Shown here: one piece after another, positions 9,742-19,723 of the stretch
Position numbering within the stretch: position 1 is the stretch's first letter
How the letters are laid out: each line of letters begins with the position of its first letter
From: Burkholderiaceae bacterium
Lineage (GTDB): Bacteria > Pseudomonadota > Gammaproteobacteria > Burkholderiales > Burkholderiaceae_E
NCBI GenBank assembly: GCA_021166725.1
Contig: JAJPES010000063.1
Location: 43,330 to 107,329, forward strand
Direction of reading: 5' to 3'
DNA: 64,000 bases
The notes under the pieces: model-generated
The model's database searches: none
Told to the model about the DNA's origin: nothing
What the model saw: the letters and a program-made list of their open reading frames with translations, nothing else
Made by a program: the position numbers and the translations under genes

Positions 9742-10787
9742 TCGTCCTCTCCGGTGGCGCGCGACGTGAGCGAGCGCCACAGCAGCACCGGGATGATGAC
9801 CGTGAAGACGATCACCTCCTTGTAGGCGGACGCCCAGAACGACGAGAACGATTCGAGCAGCCCGACCAGCAGCGCTCCGGCGGCCGCCAGCGGATAGCTC
9901 GCCAGGCCTCCGACGATCGCCGCGACGAAGCCCTTCAGGCCGAACAGGAAGCCGGTGTCGTAGTAGATCGTCGTGATCGGTGCGACCAGCACCCCGGAGA
10001 GCGCGCCGATCAGCGCCGCGAGGGCGAACGAGAGCTTGCCGGCGAGTACGGTGGAGATGCCCATCAGCCGCGCTCCCGCGCGGTTGATCGCCGTGGCGCG
10101 CAGCGCCTTGCCATAGAGCGTGCGCTCGAAGAACAGATAGAGCACCGCGATCAGCGCCAGAGAGGCGCCGATCACCCACAACGTCTGCCCGTTCACGCCG
10201 ATCGGACCGAGTTCGAAGCGTGCGTCCGAGAACGACGGCGTGCGCGTGCCCTCGGCGCCGAAGAAGAGCAGTCCGAGGCCGACCAGCGCGAGATGCACGG
10301 CGACAGCGACGATCAGCAACACGAGCACCGAAGCATGCGCGATCGGCTGGAACGCCAGCCGATAGATCATCGGACCGAGCGGGACGATCAGTGCGAGCGC
10401 GAGCGCCACCTGCAGCGGGAGCGCGAGCCGGGCGGGGTCGAAGGCGTAGAGCACGAGCGCCGCGAGTGCCGGATACGCGAGGTTCCAGCCGACGATCGAC
10501 GCGATGCGCGCGTGCGCAGCGCCTTCGCGTGCACGCCGCCAGGCCATCACGCCGTCGACGATCGCCACCGCCACGCCGGCGCCGATCAGCAGCCATAGCG
10601 TGCCGGGCGTGCGGCCCGCCTGGAAGCTCGCCAGCGTGAGCGCGCCCATCGAGACGAACTCGCCCTGCGGAATGTAGATGACGCGCGTGACCGCGAACAG
10701 CAGGACGAGCGCGAGCGCGAGCAGCGCGTAGATCGCGCCGTTGGTGATACCGTCCTGCGACAGCAGCAGTGCGATCTGCAGGTTCAT
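9738..10787 (-). CDS. livH: LivH-type ABC permease (liv system 1)
   Basis: A 349-residue permease with eight to ten membrane helices. It starts [30 protein letters not shown] and has the LivH block [15 protein letters not shown] near residue 38, [23 protein letters not shown] in the cytoplasmic loop, and [16 protein letters not shown]. The ORF runs upstream through a low-complexity stretch; the start at 10787 matches the second LivH of the window. Only 26 bases separate its start from the divergent dehydrogenase at 10814, so at least one promoter must lie inside the neighbouring coding region. It forms the inner-membrane pore with the LivM domain of the next gene. Confidence 0.92.
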   Translation of the reverse strand: MNLQIALLLSQDGITNGAIYALLALALVLLFAVTRVIYIPQGEFVSMGALTLASFQAGRTPGTLWLLIGAGVAVAIVDGVMAWRRAREGAAHARIASIVGWNLAYPALAALVLYAFDPARLALPLQVALALALIVPLGPMIYRLAFQPIAHASVLVLLIVAVAVHLALVGLGLLFFGAEGTRTPSFSDARFELGPIGVNGQTLWVIGASLALIAVLYLFFERTLYGKALRATAINRAGARLMGISTVLAGKLSFALAALIGALSGVLVAPITTIYYDTGFLFGLKGFVAAIVGGLASYPLAAAGALLVGLLESFSSFWASAYKEVIVFTVIIPVLLWRSLTSRATGEDE

Positions 10788-10813
10788 GCGGCGACGATCC
10801 AAAGGAGCATGCG

Positions 10814-11758
10814 ATGAAGGCGGTGCGTGTTCACGCGTGGGGCGCAGCGCCGGTGGTGGAAACCGTGCCGGCGCCGATCGAGCGCGAAGGTCGCAGCATC
10901 GTGCGCATCGAGGCGGCAAGCGTCGGACACCTCGATCGCACGATCTGGCGCGGTGAGTTTCTTCGCCCGCCGATGCTGCCGTACGTGCCCGGCATCGAGG
11001 GCAGCGGCGTCGTCGAGCAGGGTGCAGCGCTCCCGGCCGGCACGCGCGTGTGGTTTCGCGGCGGCGGCCTCGGCACGCAGGAGGACGGCACCTGGCGGGA
11101 ACGCTGCCCGGTGCCCGACACGATCCTCTCGCCGTTGCCCGACAGCGTGTCCTTCGATGCGGGCGCGAGCTTCTTCTCGCCGTGCACGTCGGCGTGGGTT
11201 GCGCTGCACGACGTGGGGGCGCTGCGCGCGGGCGATCGCGTGCTCGTCAGCGGCGCCAGCGGCGCCGTCGGCAGCGTCGCCTGCCAGCTCGCGCTGGGCG
11301 CCGGTGCGCGCGTCTTCGGCGCGGTGGGCAGCGCCGAGCGCATCGCGCAACTGGCGAAGGGCGTCGAACCGATCGTGGTCGAGCGGGTCGCGCCGCGCAC
11401 GCCGAACGACGTGCAGGCCGATCTGCTGATCGACACGGTGGGCGGCCCGATGCTCGCCGCACTGCTGCCCGTTGTCGCGGCCGGCGGGCGCGCGGTGCTC
11501 GTCGGCTATCTCGGCGGTGCGCAACTCTCGCTCGATCTCACGCGGTTCATCCAGCGCGATGTGTCCTTGCTGCCGTTGAACATGCTGCGTCGCGAAGCGG
11601 CGGGGCGTGCCGCGGCACCCGGGTTGCTCGCTCGCATCGCGGAGGGGTCGTTGCGCGTCGAGCGCCGTTGCTTCGACTTCGCCGATGCGGCGAAGGCGCT
11701 CGAATGGCTCGAGCGTCCCGATCACCGCGGACGCGCCGTGCTGCAATGGCACCGTTGA
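10814..11758 (+). CDS. Zinc-type alcohol dehydrogenase / quinone oxidoreductase family protein (MDR)
   Basis: A 314-residue medium-chain dehydrogenase/reductase starting [18 protein letters not shown]. It has a GroES-like N-terminal half ([19 protein letters not shown]) and a Rossmann half with [20 protein letters not shown] near residue 138 and [12 protein letters not shown] near 225. The Cys/His zinc ligands of true alcohol dehydrogenases are not evident, so it resembles NADPH:quinone oxidoreductase or enoyl reductase types. An AAAGGAG site sits seven bases before the ATG. It diverges from livH1 and converges on tctC. The physiological substrate is unknown. Confidence 0.85.
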   Translation: MKAVRVHAWGAAPVVETVPAPIEREGRSIVRIEAASVGHLDRTIWRGEFLRPPMLPYVPGIEGSGVVEQGAALPAGTRVWFRGGGLGTQEDGTWRERCPVPDTILSPLPDSVSFDAGASFFSPCTSAWVALHDVGALRAGDRVLVSGASGAVGSVACQLALGAGARVFGAVGSAERIAQLAKGVEPIVVERVAPRTPNDVQADLLIDTVGGPMLAALLPVVAAGGRAVLVGYLGGAQLSLDLTRFIQRDVSLLPLNMLRREAAGRAAAPGLLARIAEGSLRVERRCFDFADAAKALEWLERPDHRGRAVLQWHR

Positions 11759-11791
11759 TCGTGCGGAAGTCGGAGACACCAGGTTCCCTGC

Positions 11792-12769
11792 TCAGCGCGC
11801 ACCGGCCGGTGGCGAGGCGATCGTTGCGATGATCCGCCCGTACTTCTCGATGTCGCGCCGCACCAGCGCTTCGAGTTCGGCCGGCGTGCCGCTCGTCGGT
11901 TCGAGCCCGGCGGCTTCGAGTCGCTCGATGACCTGCGGCTCCTTCAGCGCGATGCCGATCTCCCGGTTCAGCCGCTCGACGACTGCCGGCGGTGTCCCGG
12001 CCGGTGCGAGGATCGCGTACCAGTTGACGAGCGCGAACTCCGGGTAGCCGCTTTCGGCGATCGTCGGCACGTCGGGAGCGATCGGCGAGCGTTTCGGACT
12101 CGTCACCGCCAGCGCGACGAGCTTGCCGGCCTGCGCGTGGCGGATTCCATTGCCGGCGACGATGAACGACAGGTCGATCTGGCCGCCGAGGTTGTCGGCG
12201 AGCGCCTGGCCGCCGCCTTTGTACGGAACATCGACGACATCGATGCCGGCCAGCCGCTGGAACCACTGGAATCCGAGGTAGTGCGGGCTCGTCGTGCCCA
12301 GCGACGCGAAGGTGAGCTTCCCCGGCCGTGCCTTCGCCGCGGCAACGAGTTCGCCGATCGAGTGCGCGCCGAGCGCCGGATGCGCGACGAGCATCAGCGG
12401 CGACGTCGTCAGTTGAGAGACGAACGCGAAGTCCTTCACGGAGTCGTAGGGCATCGGCTGCCCCGACACCGCGTTGATCGCGTGGATGTCGGTGGTCAGC
12501 AGCAATGTGTAGCCGTCGGGCTGCGCGCGCGCCACCGTCTGCGTGGCGATCACCGAATTGCCTCCGGGCCGGTTCTCGACGACCACCGTCTGCCCGAGCG
12601 CCGGCGTCAAGCGCTCCGCGAGGATCCGCGCCGCCGTATCGGTGCCGCCACCCGGGCCGAAGGGGACGACGATGCGGACCGGATGCGCCGGCCACGTTTC
12701 GGCCGCGGCAGCGCCTGCGCCCAGCGCCGGGGCGAGCAATGCCAGAGCGAGCGCGAGGAGTCGTTTCAT
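11792..12769 (-). CDS. Bug/TctC-family tripartite tricarboxylate transporter receptor
   Basis: A 325-residue periplasmic binding protein with a signal peptide (MKRLLALALALLAPALGAGAAAAE). Hallmarks are WPAHPVRIVVPFGPGGGTDTAAR, VVVENRPGGNSVIATQTVARA, PDGYTLLLTT and LVAHPALGAHSIGEL. Bug receptors are greatly expanded in Burkholderiales and bind carboxylates or related small molecules; most have no dedicated TctAB permease nearby, and none is present here. It lies 44 bases after the dehydrogenase/hydratase fusion on the same strand and may be the last gene of the leftward operon beginning at 21830. The ligand is unknown. Confidence 0.9.
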   Translation of the reverse strand: MKRLLALALALLAPALGAGAAAAETWPAHPVRIVVPFGPGGGTDTAARILAERLTPALGQTVVVENRPGGNSVIATQTVARAQPDGYTLLLTTDIHAINAVSGQPMPYDSVKDFAFVSQLTTSPLMLVAHPALGAHSIGELVAAAKARPGKLTFASLGTTSPHYLGFQWFQRLAGIDVVDVPYKGGGQALADNLGGQIDLSFIVAGNGIRHAQAGKLVALAVTSPKRSPIAPDVPTIAESGYPEFALVNWYAILAPAGTPPAVVERLNREIGIALKEPQVIERLEAAGLEPTSGTPAELEALVRRDIEKYGRIIATIASPPAGAR

Positions 12770-12813
12770 CTTCGAGCTTTCCACGAGGTAGAGGTGTCCG
12801 GTTCGAGCGTCAT

Positions 12814-14829
12814 TCAGCCCGTGCGTCCGAAGTCGGGACTGCGCCGTTCGCCGAACGCCGCGATGCCCTCCCGAGCCGCAGCGGTGCACGCGCTCGCGCC
12901 GAACGACGCATAGCCGACCTCGAGCGCCTGCGCGAGCGTGGGCGCAGCCGCCGCCTCCCGCACCGCCTTCTCGATCAGGCCGATCGTGGTGGCGCTCAGC
13001 ACCGTTCCGTTGGATGCGCGTTCGACGCGCTCGCCGAAACCGGGCACCTCGACCGCGCCTTCGGTGATCCTCGGCATGCGCTGCGCCAGCGCATGCACGC
13101 GCTCCACCGCGCAGCCGATCAGTTCGCGATAGTCGGCGGCGAGCGCATCGACGATGCCCAGTTCGTGCGCCCGTTCGGCGCCGAGCCGCTCGCCCTTGCG
13201 CAGCATCGCGTGGAAGACCTCGGCGGCTCGCGGCCAGCGCCGATAGGGCACGACCATCGCGCCGATGCCCGGAACGATGCCGAGCGTGACTTCGGGCAAC
13301 TGCATCGACGCGCCGCGCACCGCGACGAGCGCGTGGCAGCGCATCGCCAGTTCGAAGCCGCCGCCCAGCGCCATTCCGTTCAGCGCCGCCACCACCGGCT
13401 TGCGCATCGCATCGAGGTGCACGAGCAGCCGCGAGCAATCGCGCGCGTACTGCGCGGCGGCCCGGGCGTCGCCGAGCATCGACGGGAAGCGACCGATGTC
13501 GGCGCCGGCGCAGAACGCGCGCGTGCCGTAGCCGACGACGACGAAGCCGGCGACGGCCGGATCGTCCTCGTGGCGGCGGATCACGTCGAGGATCTCGTCG
13601 GTCATCTCGTCGTGCAGCGCATTCAGCGCCTCGGGGCGGCGCAGCGTGATCACCTTCACGTCGGCCACGTCATCGACCAGCACGTGGCGTTCGAATCGCT
13701 GGTATTCGCCGAGCGCGCGCCGCGGCTGCGGCATGCCGGGCCGCTCGGCGACGAAGCGTTCGAGCACGCGCGCGCCTTCGGCCTCGCCCAGGCTGCGCAT
13801 CAGCGCGAGCGGACCCTCGCGAAAGCCGAGCGCGATCCGGCAGCCGAGATCGAGATCGGCGGGTTCGCCGATGCCGCGATCGAGGATGTCGACCGACTGC
13901 GAGAACAGCACGCCGAGCAGGCGGTCGCGCACCGCTGCCGCGGTTTCGGCCTCCACCGGCACCGACTTGCCCGGCGCGACGGTGAGCCAGCGCTCGACCG
14001 AGCCGAAGATCGACGCCGGACGATAGTGCTCGCCTTCCTCGTCGGCCTGCAGCGTGTTCGTCTCGACGATGATCGGATTGCCGTGCGCGAGGTTCAGCAC
14101 GAAGAACGGACCCGCGTGCACGTAGTCGGACGCCACCGTGTCGACCTGCGCGGCGCTCGCCCGATCGAGCAGCAGCGCCGATTCGTTGCACCAGTTGTCG
14201 AAGATGCGATCGAGCATGAAGCAGGGTGCATCGGCCGTGACCAGCGGCAGTTTTCCGGTCTCGCAAAAGAAGCGGCGCAGGTGCTCGACGAGGCCGGCGT
14301 CGACGCGCTCCCAGTCGATCACCTCGACCGCCGGGTTGCGCCAGGCCGGCGCGAAGAAGTGCGTGACGGTGGCACGGCGCGGATTGCGCAGCTCCGAGAA
14401 GATGCGCGCCGCGGGCAGGGAACTCGTATTCGACGTGATGATCGCATCGTCGGCGACGCGCTTTTCGACGTCGGCGAAGATGCGTCGCTTCAACGCGAGA
14501 TTCTCGGTGGCGGCCTCGAGCACCCAGTCGCACCCGGCGATCGCGTCGTAGTCGGTCGTGCCGTGCACGTCGCGCAACACGCCCTCGGCTTCCTGCGCTT
14601 TCATCTTGCCGCGCGCGACGGCCTTGTCCGCGTAGCCGCGAAAGCGCGCGAGCGCCGCGTCCAGCGCGGGCTGCGCGAGGTCGACGAGCGTGAGCTTCAG
14701 CGTGGGCAGCGCGCTTTTCAGGTAGTAGCCGATATCCGGCCCGATCGAACCGGCGCCGATGATTCCGACGTGCCGCGGCATCGCGCGCGCGGGTTCGGCC
14801 AACAGCGGGTTCGCGAATCGATGCGTCAT
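12814..14829 (-). CDS. 3-hydroxyacyl-CoA dehydrogenase / enoyl-CoA hydratase fusion (dehydrogenase first)
   Basis: A 671-residue bifunctional beta-oxidation protein. Residues about 15-380 form the NAD-dependent dehydrogenase, with [27 protein letters not shown] and THFFAPAW. Residues about 385-671 form a crotonase domain: [18 protein letters not shown], the oxyanion loop [14 protein letters not shown], and [10 protein letters not shown] and [12 protein letters not shown] carrying both catalytic Glu positions. The order is opposite to FadB/FadJ, where the hydratase is N-terminal. The gene overlaps livF as ATGA, tying it to the transport operon. It probably hydrates and oxidises an unsaturated acyl-CoA formed from the imported substrate. 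Confidence 0.92.
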   Translation of the reverse strand: MTHRFANPLLAEPARAMPRHVGIIGAGSIGPDIGYYLKSALPTLKLTLVDLAQPALDAALARFRGYADKAVARGKMKAQEAEGVLRDVHGTTDYDAIAGCDWVLEAATENLALKRRIFADVEKRVADDAIITSNTSSLPAARIFSELRNPRRATVTHFFAPAWRNPAVEVIDWERVDAGLVEHLRRFFCETGKLPLVTADAPCFMLDRIFDNWCNESALLLDRASAAQVDTVASDYVHAGPFFVLNLAHGNPIIVETNTLQADEEGEHYRPASIFGSVERWLTVAPGKSVPVEAETAAAVRDRLLGVLFSQSVDILDRGIGEPADLDLGCRIALGFREGPLALMRSLGEAEGARVLERFVAERPGMPQPRRALGEYQRFERHVLVDDVADVKVITLRRPEALNALHDEMTDEILDVIRRHEDDPAVAGFVVVGYGTRAFCAGADIGRFPSMLGDARAAAQYARDCSRLLVHLDAMRKPVVAALNGMALGGGFELAMRCHALVAVRGASMQLPEVTLGIVPGIGAMVVPYRRWPRAAEVFHAMLRKGERLGAERAHELGIVDALAADYRELIGCAVERVHALAQRMPRITEGAVEVPGFGERVERASNGTVLSATTIGLIEKAVREAAAAPTLAQALEVGYASFGASACTAAAREGIAAFGERRSPDFGRTG

Positions 14830-15581
14830 GCGTGGATTTCCTTGCCTTCGTTCGTGCGCTTGGCGAGCCCGAGATACGACTCGACGACGCGCGGGTTTCC
14901 GCTCAACTCGGCCGAGGTTCCGGCGAGCGCGATGTCGCCGGTCTCGAGAACGTAGCCGTGATCGGCGACCTGCAGCGCCGCGCGTGCGTTCTGCTCGACG
15001 AGCAGGATCGAGACGCCGGTCTTTCGCAGGTCGGCGACGATATGCATGATCTCGCGCACGATGCGCGGGGCCAGGCCCAGGCTCGGCTCGTCCAGCATCA
15101 GCAGCCGCGGCTTGCCCATCAGCGCGCGGCCCAGCGCGAGCATCTGCCGTTCGCCGCCCGAGAGCGTCGCGGCGAGCTGCGTGCGCCGCTCGTGCAGTCG
15201 CGGAAAGCGCGCGTAGACCTCGCCGAAATCGGAGTCGGCGCCGCGCTCGCCGTTACGCACGCGCTGGAAGGCGCCCAGGCGCAGGTTGTCCTCCACCGAC
15301 ATCTCGCCGAACAGTTCGCGGCGTTCGGGCACCAGGCACACGCCGCGCGCCACACGGGCTTCGATCTCGGTGCTTCCGAGATCGTTTCCGGCGTAGCGCA
15401 CGCGGCCGGTGGAAGGCAACAGGCCCATGATCGCGCCGAGCAGCGTGGACTTGCCCGCGCCGTTCGGCCCGATGACGGTGACGATCGATCCTTCGTCGAC
15501 GCGCAGCGAGACGCCGTGCAGCGCTTCGACCTTTCCGTAGCACACTCTAAGCGCGTCGACTTCGAGCAGCGGCGCGGTCAC
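14826..15581 (-). CDS. livF: LivF-type ABC transporter ATPase
   Basis: A 251-residue ATPase: [22 protein letters not shown], Walker [10 protein letters not shown] near residue 38, [19 protein letters not shown], signature [15 protein letters not shown] near 138, Walker [14 protein letters not shown] and the [11 protein letters not shown] region. LivF pairs with LivG to power Liv-type uptake. The GTG start overlaps the preceding livMG2 stop (GTGA), and its own stop overlaps the next gene (ATGA). It is the only LivF in the window, although two LivH/LivMG/LivK sets are present, so it may serve both. Confidence 0.94.
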   Translation of the reverse strand: MTAPLLEVDALRVCYGKVEALHGVSLRVDEGSIVTVIGPNGAGKSTLLGAIMGLLPSTGRVRYAGNDLGSTEIEARVARGVCLVPERRELFGEMSVEDNLRLGAFQRVRNGERGADSDFGEVYARFPRLHERRTQLAATLSGGERQMLALGRALMGKPRLLMLDEPSLGLAPRIVREIMHIVADLRKTGVSILLVEQNARAALQVADHGYVLETGDIALAGTSAELSGNPRVVESYLGLAKRTNEGKEIHA

Positions 15582-17413
15582 TCGATTCCTCCCAGGTATG
15601 CCTCGAGCACGGCAGCGTCGGACTGGATCGCCTGCGGCGCGCCTTCGGCCAGCTTCTCGCCGAAATCCATCACGACGAGCCGGTCGACGAGGCCCATCAC
15701 GAAATCCATGTCGTGTTCGACGAGCAGCACGCTGATGCGCTCGTCGCGCAGCCGGCGCAGCAGCGCGGCCAGCGCCTGCTTCTCGGCGAAGCGCAGACCG
15801 GCTGCCGGCTCGTCGAGCAGCAGCAGGATCGGGTCGGCCGCCAGCGCGCGCGCGATCTCCACGATGCGCTGCTGGCCGAGCGCGAGACTGCCGGCCGGTT
15901 CGTGCAGGTGTTCGCCCAGTCCGACGCGTTGCAGCTGGCGTGCCGCTTCGGCGAGCAGCCGCTCGTCCTCGACGCGTTCGGCGTGCGCCATCGCGGCGAG
16001 CGTGCCGCTGCGTCCGCGCAGGTGCGCGCCGATCGCGACGTTTTCGAGCACCGACATCGACGAGACGAGGTTCACGTGCTGGAAGGTGCGCGCGACGCCA
16101 CGCCGTGCGATTCCGCGCTGTCCGAGCGTGTCGATGCGTTCGCCGAGGAAGCGGATCCGGCCGCTCTCCGGCTGCAGCACGCCGGTGATCAGGTTGAACA
16201 TCGTCGTCTTGCCGGCCCCGTTCGGCCCGATCAGCCCGAGGATCTCGCCGCTGCGCAGCTCGAACGACATGCGGTTGACGGCGACGAGTCCGCCGAAGCG
16301 GATGCGCACCGCATCGAGCTCGAGCAGCGGCTCGCCGCGGGTCGGCTGCTCGCGACGCGGTAGCGGCGCGGCCTGCAGCGAAGGAGTACGGCGCTTCGGC
16401 GCCGGCAGCAGGCGGGCGAGCGCAGGTGCGATACCGTTGCGCGTGCGCTGCAGCAGCACGAGCATCAGCACGCCGAACACGACGATCTCGTAGTTGCCGG
16501 TCCGCTGGATGGCCGCGGGAAGCAGGTCCTTGAGCCACTCGCGCAGCATCGTCAGCACCGAGGAGCCGATCACGGCGCCCCAGACGTGGCTGGCGCCGCC
16601 GATCACCGCCATGAACAGGTAGTCGATGCCGGCGTTCACGCCGAAGGCGTGCGGGCTGACGAAGCGCAGGAAATGCGCGTGCAGCCAGCCCGACACTCCG
16701 GCGAGCAGCGCGGCATACAGGAAAATCAGCACTTTCAGGCGTGCGGTATCGACGCCGAAGCTCTCGGCCATGACGCCGCGAAAGCGCAGCGCACGCAGGG
16801 CACGCCCGGTGCGCGAGTCGAGCAGGTTCGTCGCCGCCACCAGTGCGGCGATCGTCACCGTCCAGATCAGGTAGTAGATGCGCGGCGCGGTGTCGAGCGG
16901 CCAGCCGGCCAGCGTGATCGGCGGCAGGTCGTCGATGCCGCTGTACGCGCCCAGTCCGGGCAGGTTGCCGAACACGTAGTAGAGGGCGATGCCCCAGGCG
17001 ATCGTCGCGATCGACAGGCAGTGTCCGGACAGGCGCAGCGTGATCGCGCCCAGCACGAGCCCGAAGACGCCGACCAGCGCCAGCGCCGCCGGGAGTGCGA
17101 TCCACGGAGACAGCCCGGCGGTGGTGGTCATCACTGCCGTCGTGTAGGCGGCAATGCCGACGAAGGCCTGCTGGCCGAAGGAGACGATGCCGGCAATGCC
17201 GGTGAGCAGCACCAGTCCGAGCGCGACCAGCGTCGCCAGGCCGATGTAGTTGAGCAGCGTGACGTAGAAGGCCGGAACGACGAGCGGCGCGAGCGCGACG
17301 GCGATCGCGAATGCGACGAAGGGCCAGTGAGCGAGCCACTGCGCGAGCCACAGCGCGAGCCCCTGCGTGGACCACTGCGCGGACCACCCGGCCGACCGGC
17401 GCGCGCGCGTCAT
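15578..17413 (-). CDS. livM-livG: LivM-LivG fusion: ABC permease plus ATPase (liv system 2)
   Basis: A 611-residue fusion parallel to 7900-9741. The LivM half (about 1-330) has [39 protein letters not shown] and [18 protein letters not shown]. The LivG half (about 340-611) has Walker [36 protein letters not shown], the variant signature [15 protein letters not shown] and Walker [12 protein letters not shown]. The N-terminus carries a Trp-rich stretch ([17 protein letters not shown]) absent from system 1. ATGA overlap with livH2 and GTGA overlap with livF show one translationally coupled unit. The two fusions share long identical segments, indicating duplication. Confidence 0.93.
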   Translation of the reverse strand: MTRARRSAGWSAQWSTQGLALWLAQWLAHWPFVAFAIAVALAPLVVPAFYVTLLNYIGLATLVALGLVLLTGIAGIVSFGQQAFVGIAAYTTAVMTTTAGLSPWIALPAALALVGVFGLVLGAITLRLSGHCLSIATIAWGIALYYVFGNLPGLGAYSGIDDLPPITLAGWPLDTAPRIYYLIWTVTIAALVAATNLLDSRTGRALRALRFRGVMAESFGVDTARLKVLIFLYAALLAGVSGWLHAHFLRFVSPHAFGVNAGIDYLFMAVIGGASHVWGAVIGSSVLTMLREWLKDLLPAAIQRTGNYEIVVFGVLMLVLLQRTRNGIAPALARLLPAPKRRTPSLQAAPLPRREQPTRGEPLLELDAVRIRFGGLVAVNRMSFELRSGEILGLIGPNGAGKTTMFNLITGVLQPESGRIRFLGERIDTLGQRGIARRGVARTFQHVNLVSSMSVLENVAIGAHLRGRSGTLAAMAHAERVEDERLLAEAARQLQRVGLGEHLHEPAGSLALGQQRIVEIARALAADPILLLLDEPAAGLRFAEKQALAALLRRLRDERISVLLVEHDMDFVMGLVDRLVVMDFGEKLAEGAPQAIQSDAAVLEAYLGGIE

Positions 17414-18453
17414 TCCTCCTCGTCCTCCACGTGGTGGCGCGAGGTGAGCGAGCGCCAGACGAGCACCGGGATGATGATCGTGAAGACGATGCTCTCCTTC
17501 AGCGCGCTCGCCCAGAACGACGAGAAGGATTCGAGCAGGCCTATGCCCAGCGCGCCGAGCGCCGCCAGCGGATAGCTCGTCATGCCGCCGAGGATCGCGC
17601 CGACGAAGCCCTTGAGGCCGATCATCAACCCGGTGTCGTAGTAGATCGTCGTGATCGGCGCGATCAGGACGCCCGACACGGCACCGATGAACGCCGCCAG
17701 CAGGAAGCTGAGGCTGCCGGACATCTCGGTGCGCACGCCGACCAGGCGCGCGCCGATGCGGTTGATCGCGGTGGCGCGCAGCGCCTTGCCGTACAGCGTG
17801 CGCTCGAAGAACAGCCACAGCGCGGCCATCACGACCAGGCTCGCGACGACGACGACCAGGCTCTGTGCGCTCACGTTCAGCGGCCCGGCTTCGAAGCTCG
17901 CATCGGAGAACGCGTTCGCGCGCAGGCCCTCGCCGCCGAAGAACACGAGCCCCAGGCCGGTGAGCACGTAGTGCGCGGCCATCGAGACGACGAACAGCAC
18001 GATGACCGAAGCGCTCGCCAGAGGCTGGTACGCGACGCGATACAGGATCGGCCCGAGCGGCACCACGAGCCCGACAACGACGAGCGACTGCAGCCACGGA
18101 TCGAGATTGCGCGGCGCAGCCCACCAGGCGACGGCCGACATCGCGATCGGCACGACGATGTAGATCGCGACGACGCGCGGCAGCCGATGCAGCGCGCGCT
18201 CGCGCCACGCCTTCACTGTGTCGAAGCCCGCTGCCAGCAGCCCGCCGCCGACCAGCACCCAGACCGTTCCCGGCACCTTCCCCAGCTGCAACATCCCCAT
18301 CGACAGCGCCGCATAGGAGATGAATTCGCCCTGCGGCACGAAGATCACCCGCGTAACGGCGAACACCAGCAGCAGCGCCAGCGCAAGCAGCGCATAGATG
18401 GCACCGTTGGTGATGCCGTCCTGCGTGAGCCATAGCGCTATGTCGAAGGTCAC
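17410..18453 (-). CDS. livH: LivH-type ABC permease (liv system 2)
   Basis: A 347-residue permease from a GTG start: [64 protein letters not shown], and [19 protein letters not shown]. It is closely related to livH1 throughout. The ORF continues upstream to 18564, but that part would translate the GTGAAGG repeats ([12 protein letters not shown]), so the GTG at 18453, immediately after the last repeat, is preferred. No ordinary ribosome site precedes it; the AAGG of the repeats may serve. It lies downstream of livK2, separated by the repeat-built hairpin at 18454-18578. Confidence 0.9.
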   Translation of the reverse strand: MTFDIALWLTQDGITNGAIYALLALALLLVFAVTRVIFVPQGEFISYAALSMGMLQLGKVPGTVWVLVGGGLLAAGFDTVKAWRERALHRLPRVVAIYIVVPIAMSAVAWWAAPRNLDPWLQSLVVVGLVVPLGPILYRVAYQPLASASVIVLFVVSMAAHYVLTGLGLVFFGGEGLRANAFSDASFEAGPLNVSAQSLVVVVASLVVMAALWLFFERTLYGKALRATAINRIGARLVGVRTEMSGSLSFLLAAFIGAVSGVLIAPITTIYYDTGLMIGLKGFVGAILGGMTSYPLAALGALGIGLLESFSSFWASALKESIVFTIIIPVLVWRSLTSRHHVEDEEE

Positions 18454-18578
18454 GTGAAGGGTGAAGGGTGAAGGGTGAAGGGTGAAGGGCAACCGAGCGG
18501 GCGGTGAGTTGTCGCGCGTCAGGGAGGGTTGAAGGTCGAGGGCGGTGGCCCCTTCACCCTTCACCCTTGACCCTTCAC
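18454..18578. repeat. Inverted clusters of GTGAAGG repeats forming a long hairpin between livK2 and livH2
   Basis: Five direct copies of GTGAAGG fill 18454-18488. Four copies of the reverse complement (CCTTCAC, one varied to CCTTGAC) fill 18551-18578, so the arms can pair over about 28 bases around a 62-base loop. The right cluster includes the livK2 stop codon and the left one abuts the livH2 GTG start. In the transcript the structure would protect the receptor message and mask the livH2 start region, a common way to make receptor in excess of permease. That role is inferred from position. Confidence 0.75.
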
Positions 18579-19723
18579 TGCTTCATCAGCTTCCACTCCC
18601 CGTTCTTCACTTCCACGAGCACGCGCGCGCGCTCGTCGAGGCCGTTGTGGTTCGTCGAGCTCAGGTTGTAGACGCCGTGCGTGCCGACGACGTCGTGCAC
18701 GTGCTCGAGCGCGTCGCGCAGTGCGGCGCGGAACTCGGGCGTGCCGGGCCTGGCTTTCTTCAACGCTTCGGGGACGGCGGCGTTCAGCAGCAGCGTCGCG
18801 TCGTAGCTGTAGCCGGCGAAGGCGTTGCGCGTCTCGGGACCGAAGGCGGCTTCGTAGCGCTTGGTGAAATCGAGCGACACCGCCTTGGTCGGGTACGAAT
18901 CGGGCAGCTCCTCGGGGACGATCAGCGCGCCGGTGGGCGCGATCGCCCCTTCGACGGCCTTCTTGCCGTTCTGGATGAACGCCAGGTTCACCGTGCCGTG
19001 GTTGTGATAGATCGGGCCCTTGTAGCCGCGCTCGCGCAGCGCGATGTGCGGAGTGGCTGCCGGCGAACCCGAACCGCCGACGACGACCGCGTCGGGTTTG
19101 GCGGCGATCACCTTGAGCACCTGGCCGGTGACGCTGGTGTCGGCCCGGCCGTAGCGCTCGTTGGTGACGACCTTCATCCCCGCTTCGGGCGCGAGCTTCT
19201 GCATCGCGTTGTAGACGAGGTCGCCCCAGGTGTCGGAGAAGCCGATGTAGCCGATCGTCCTGATGCCCTTCTTCTTCATGTCGTCGACGACCGCGCTCAT
19301 CATCAGCTCGGTCGTCTGCGGCACGACGAAGCTCCAGTGGGCACGATCGCCGTCCAGCGGCGGGATCGGCGTGAGCGCGATCATCGGCGTCTTCGTTTCG
19401 GCCGCCACCTGCGTCATCGCGACCGCCGACGGAACGCCGTTCGACCCCATGATCGCGTCTACCTTGTCTTCGGTGACGAACTTGCGCGCGTTCTTCGCCG
19501 CGTTGTCGGGCTTCGATTCGTCGTCGAGGATGATGTAGGTGACGGGTTCGCCGCCGATCGTCTTGGGGATCAGCTGGAAGGCGTTCTTGTACGGAATGCC
19601 CAGCGACGAGCCGGGGCCGGTGGTGCCGAGCGATACTCCGATGCGGATCTCGGCGTTGGCGGCCGGGGCGGCGAGCGCGGCCGCGGCCGCGAGCGCGAGG
19701 GCTTGCAGGATGCTGCGTTTCAT
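18575..19723 (-). CDS. livK: LivK-type ABC transporter substrate-binding protein (liv system 2)
   Basis: A 382-residue receptor with signal peptide MKRSILQALALAAAAALAAPAANA. The mature start EIRIGVSLGTTGPGSSLG, then YIILDDESKPDNAAKNARKFV, IMGSNGVPSAVAMTQVAAETKTP and RYGRADTSVTGQVLKVIAAKPDAV mark the Leu/Ile/Val-amide receptor family. It resembles livK1 across its length. A GGAGGAGCC ribosome site precedes the ATG, which overlaps the upstream dehydrogenase stop (ATGA). The stop codon lies inside a GTGAAGG repeat. Its operon position behind two dehydrogenases suggests uptake of the substrate those enzymes help degrade. Confidence 0.93.
   Translation of the reverse strand: MKRSILQALALAAAAALAAPAANAEIRIGVSLGTTGPGSSLGIPYKNAFQLIPKTIGGEPVTYIILDDESKPDNAAKNARKFVTEDKVDAIMGSNGVPSAVAMTQVAAETKTPMIALTPIPPLDGDRAHWSFVVPQTTELMMSAVVDDMKKKGIRTIGYIGFSDTWGDLVYNAMQKLAPEAGMKVVTNERYGRADTSVTGQVLKVIAAKPDAVVVGGSGSPAATPHIALRERGYKGPIYHNHGTVNLAFIQNGKKAVEGAIAPTGALIVPEELPDSYPTKAVSLDFTKRYEAAFGPETRNAFAGYSYDATLLLNAAVPEALKKARPGTPEFRAALRDALEHVHDVVGTHGVYNLSSTNHNGLDERARVLVEVKNGEWKLMKQ

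Noticed and set aside
18454-18578. GTGAAGG repeats as a possible CRISPR array
   Set aside because: The units are 7 bases with no spacers and occur as one direct and one inverted cluster; no cas gene is present.
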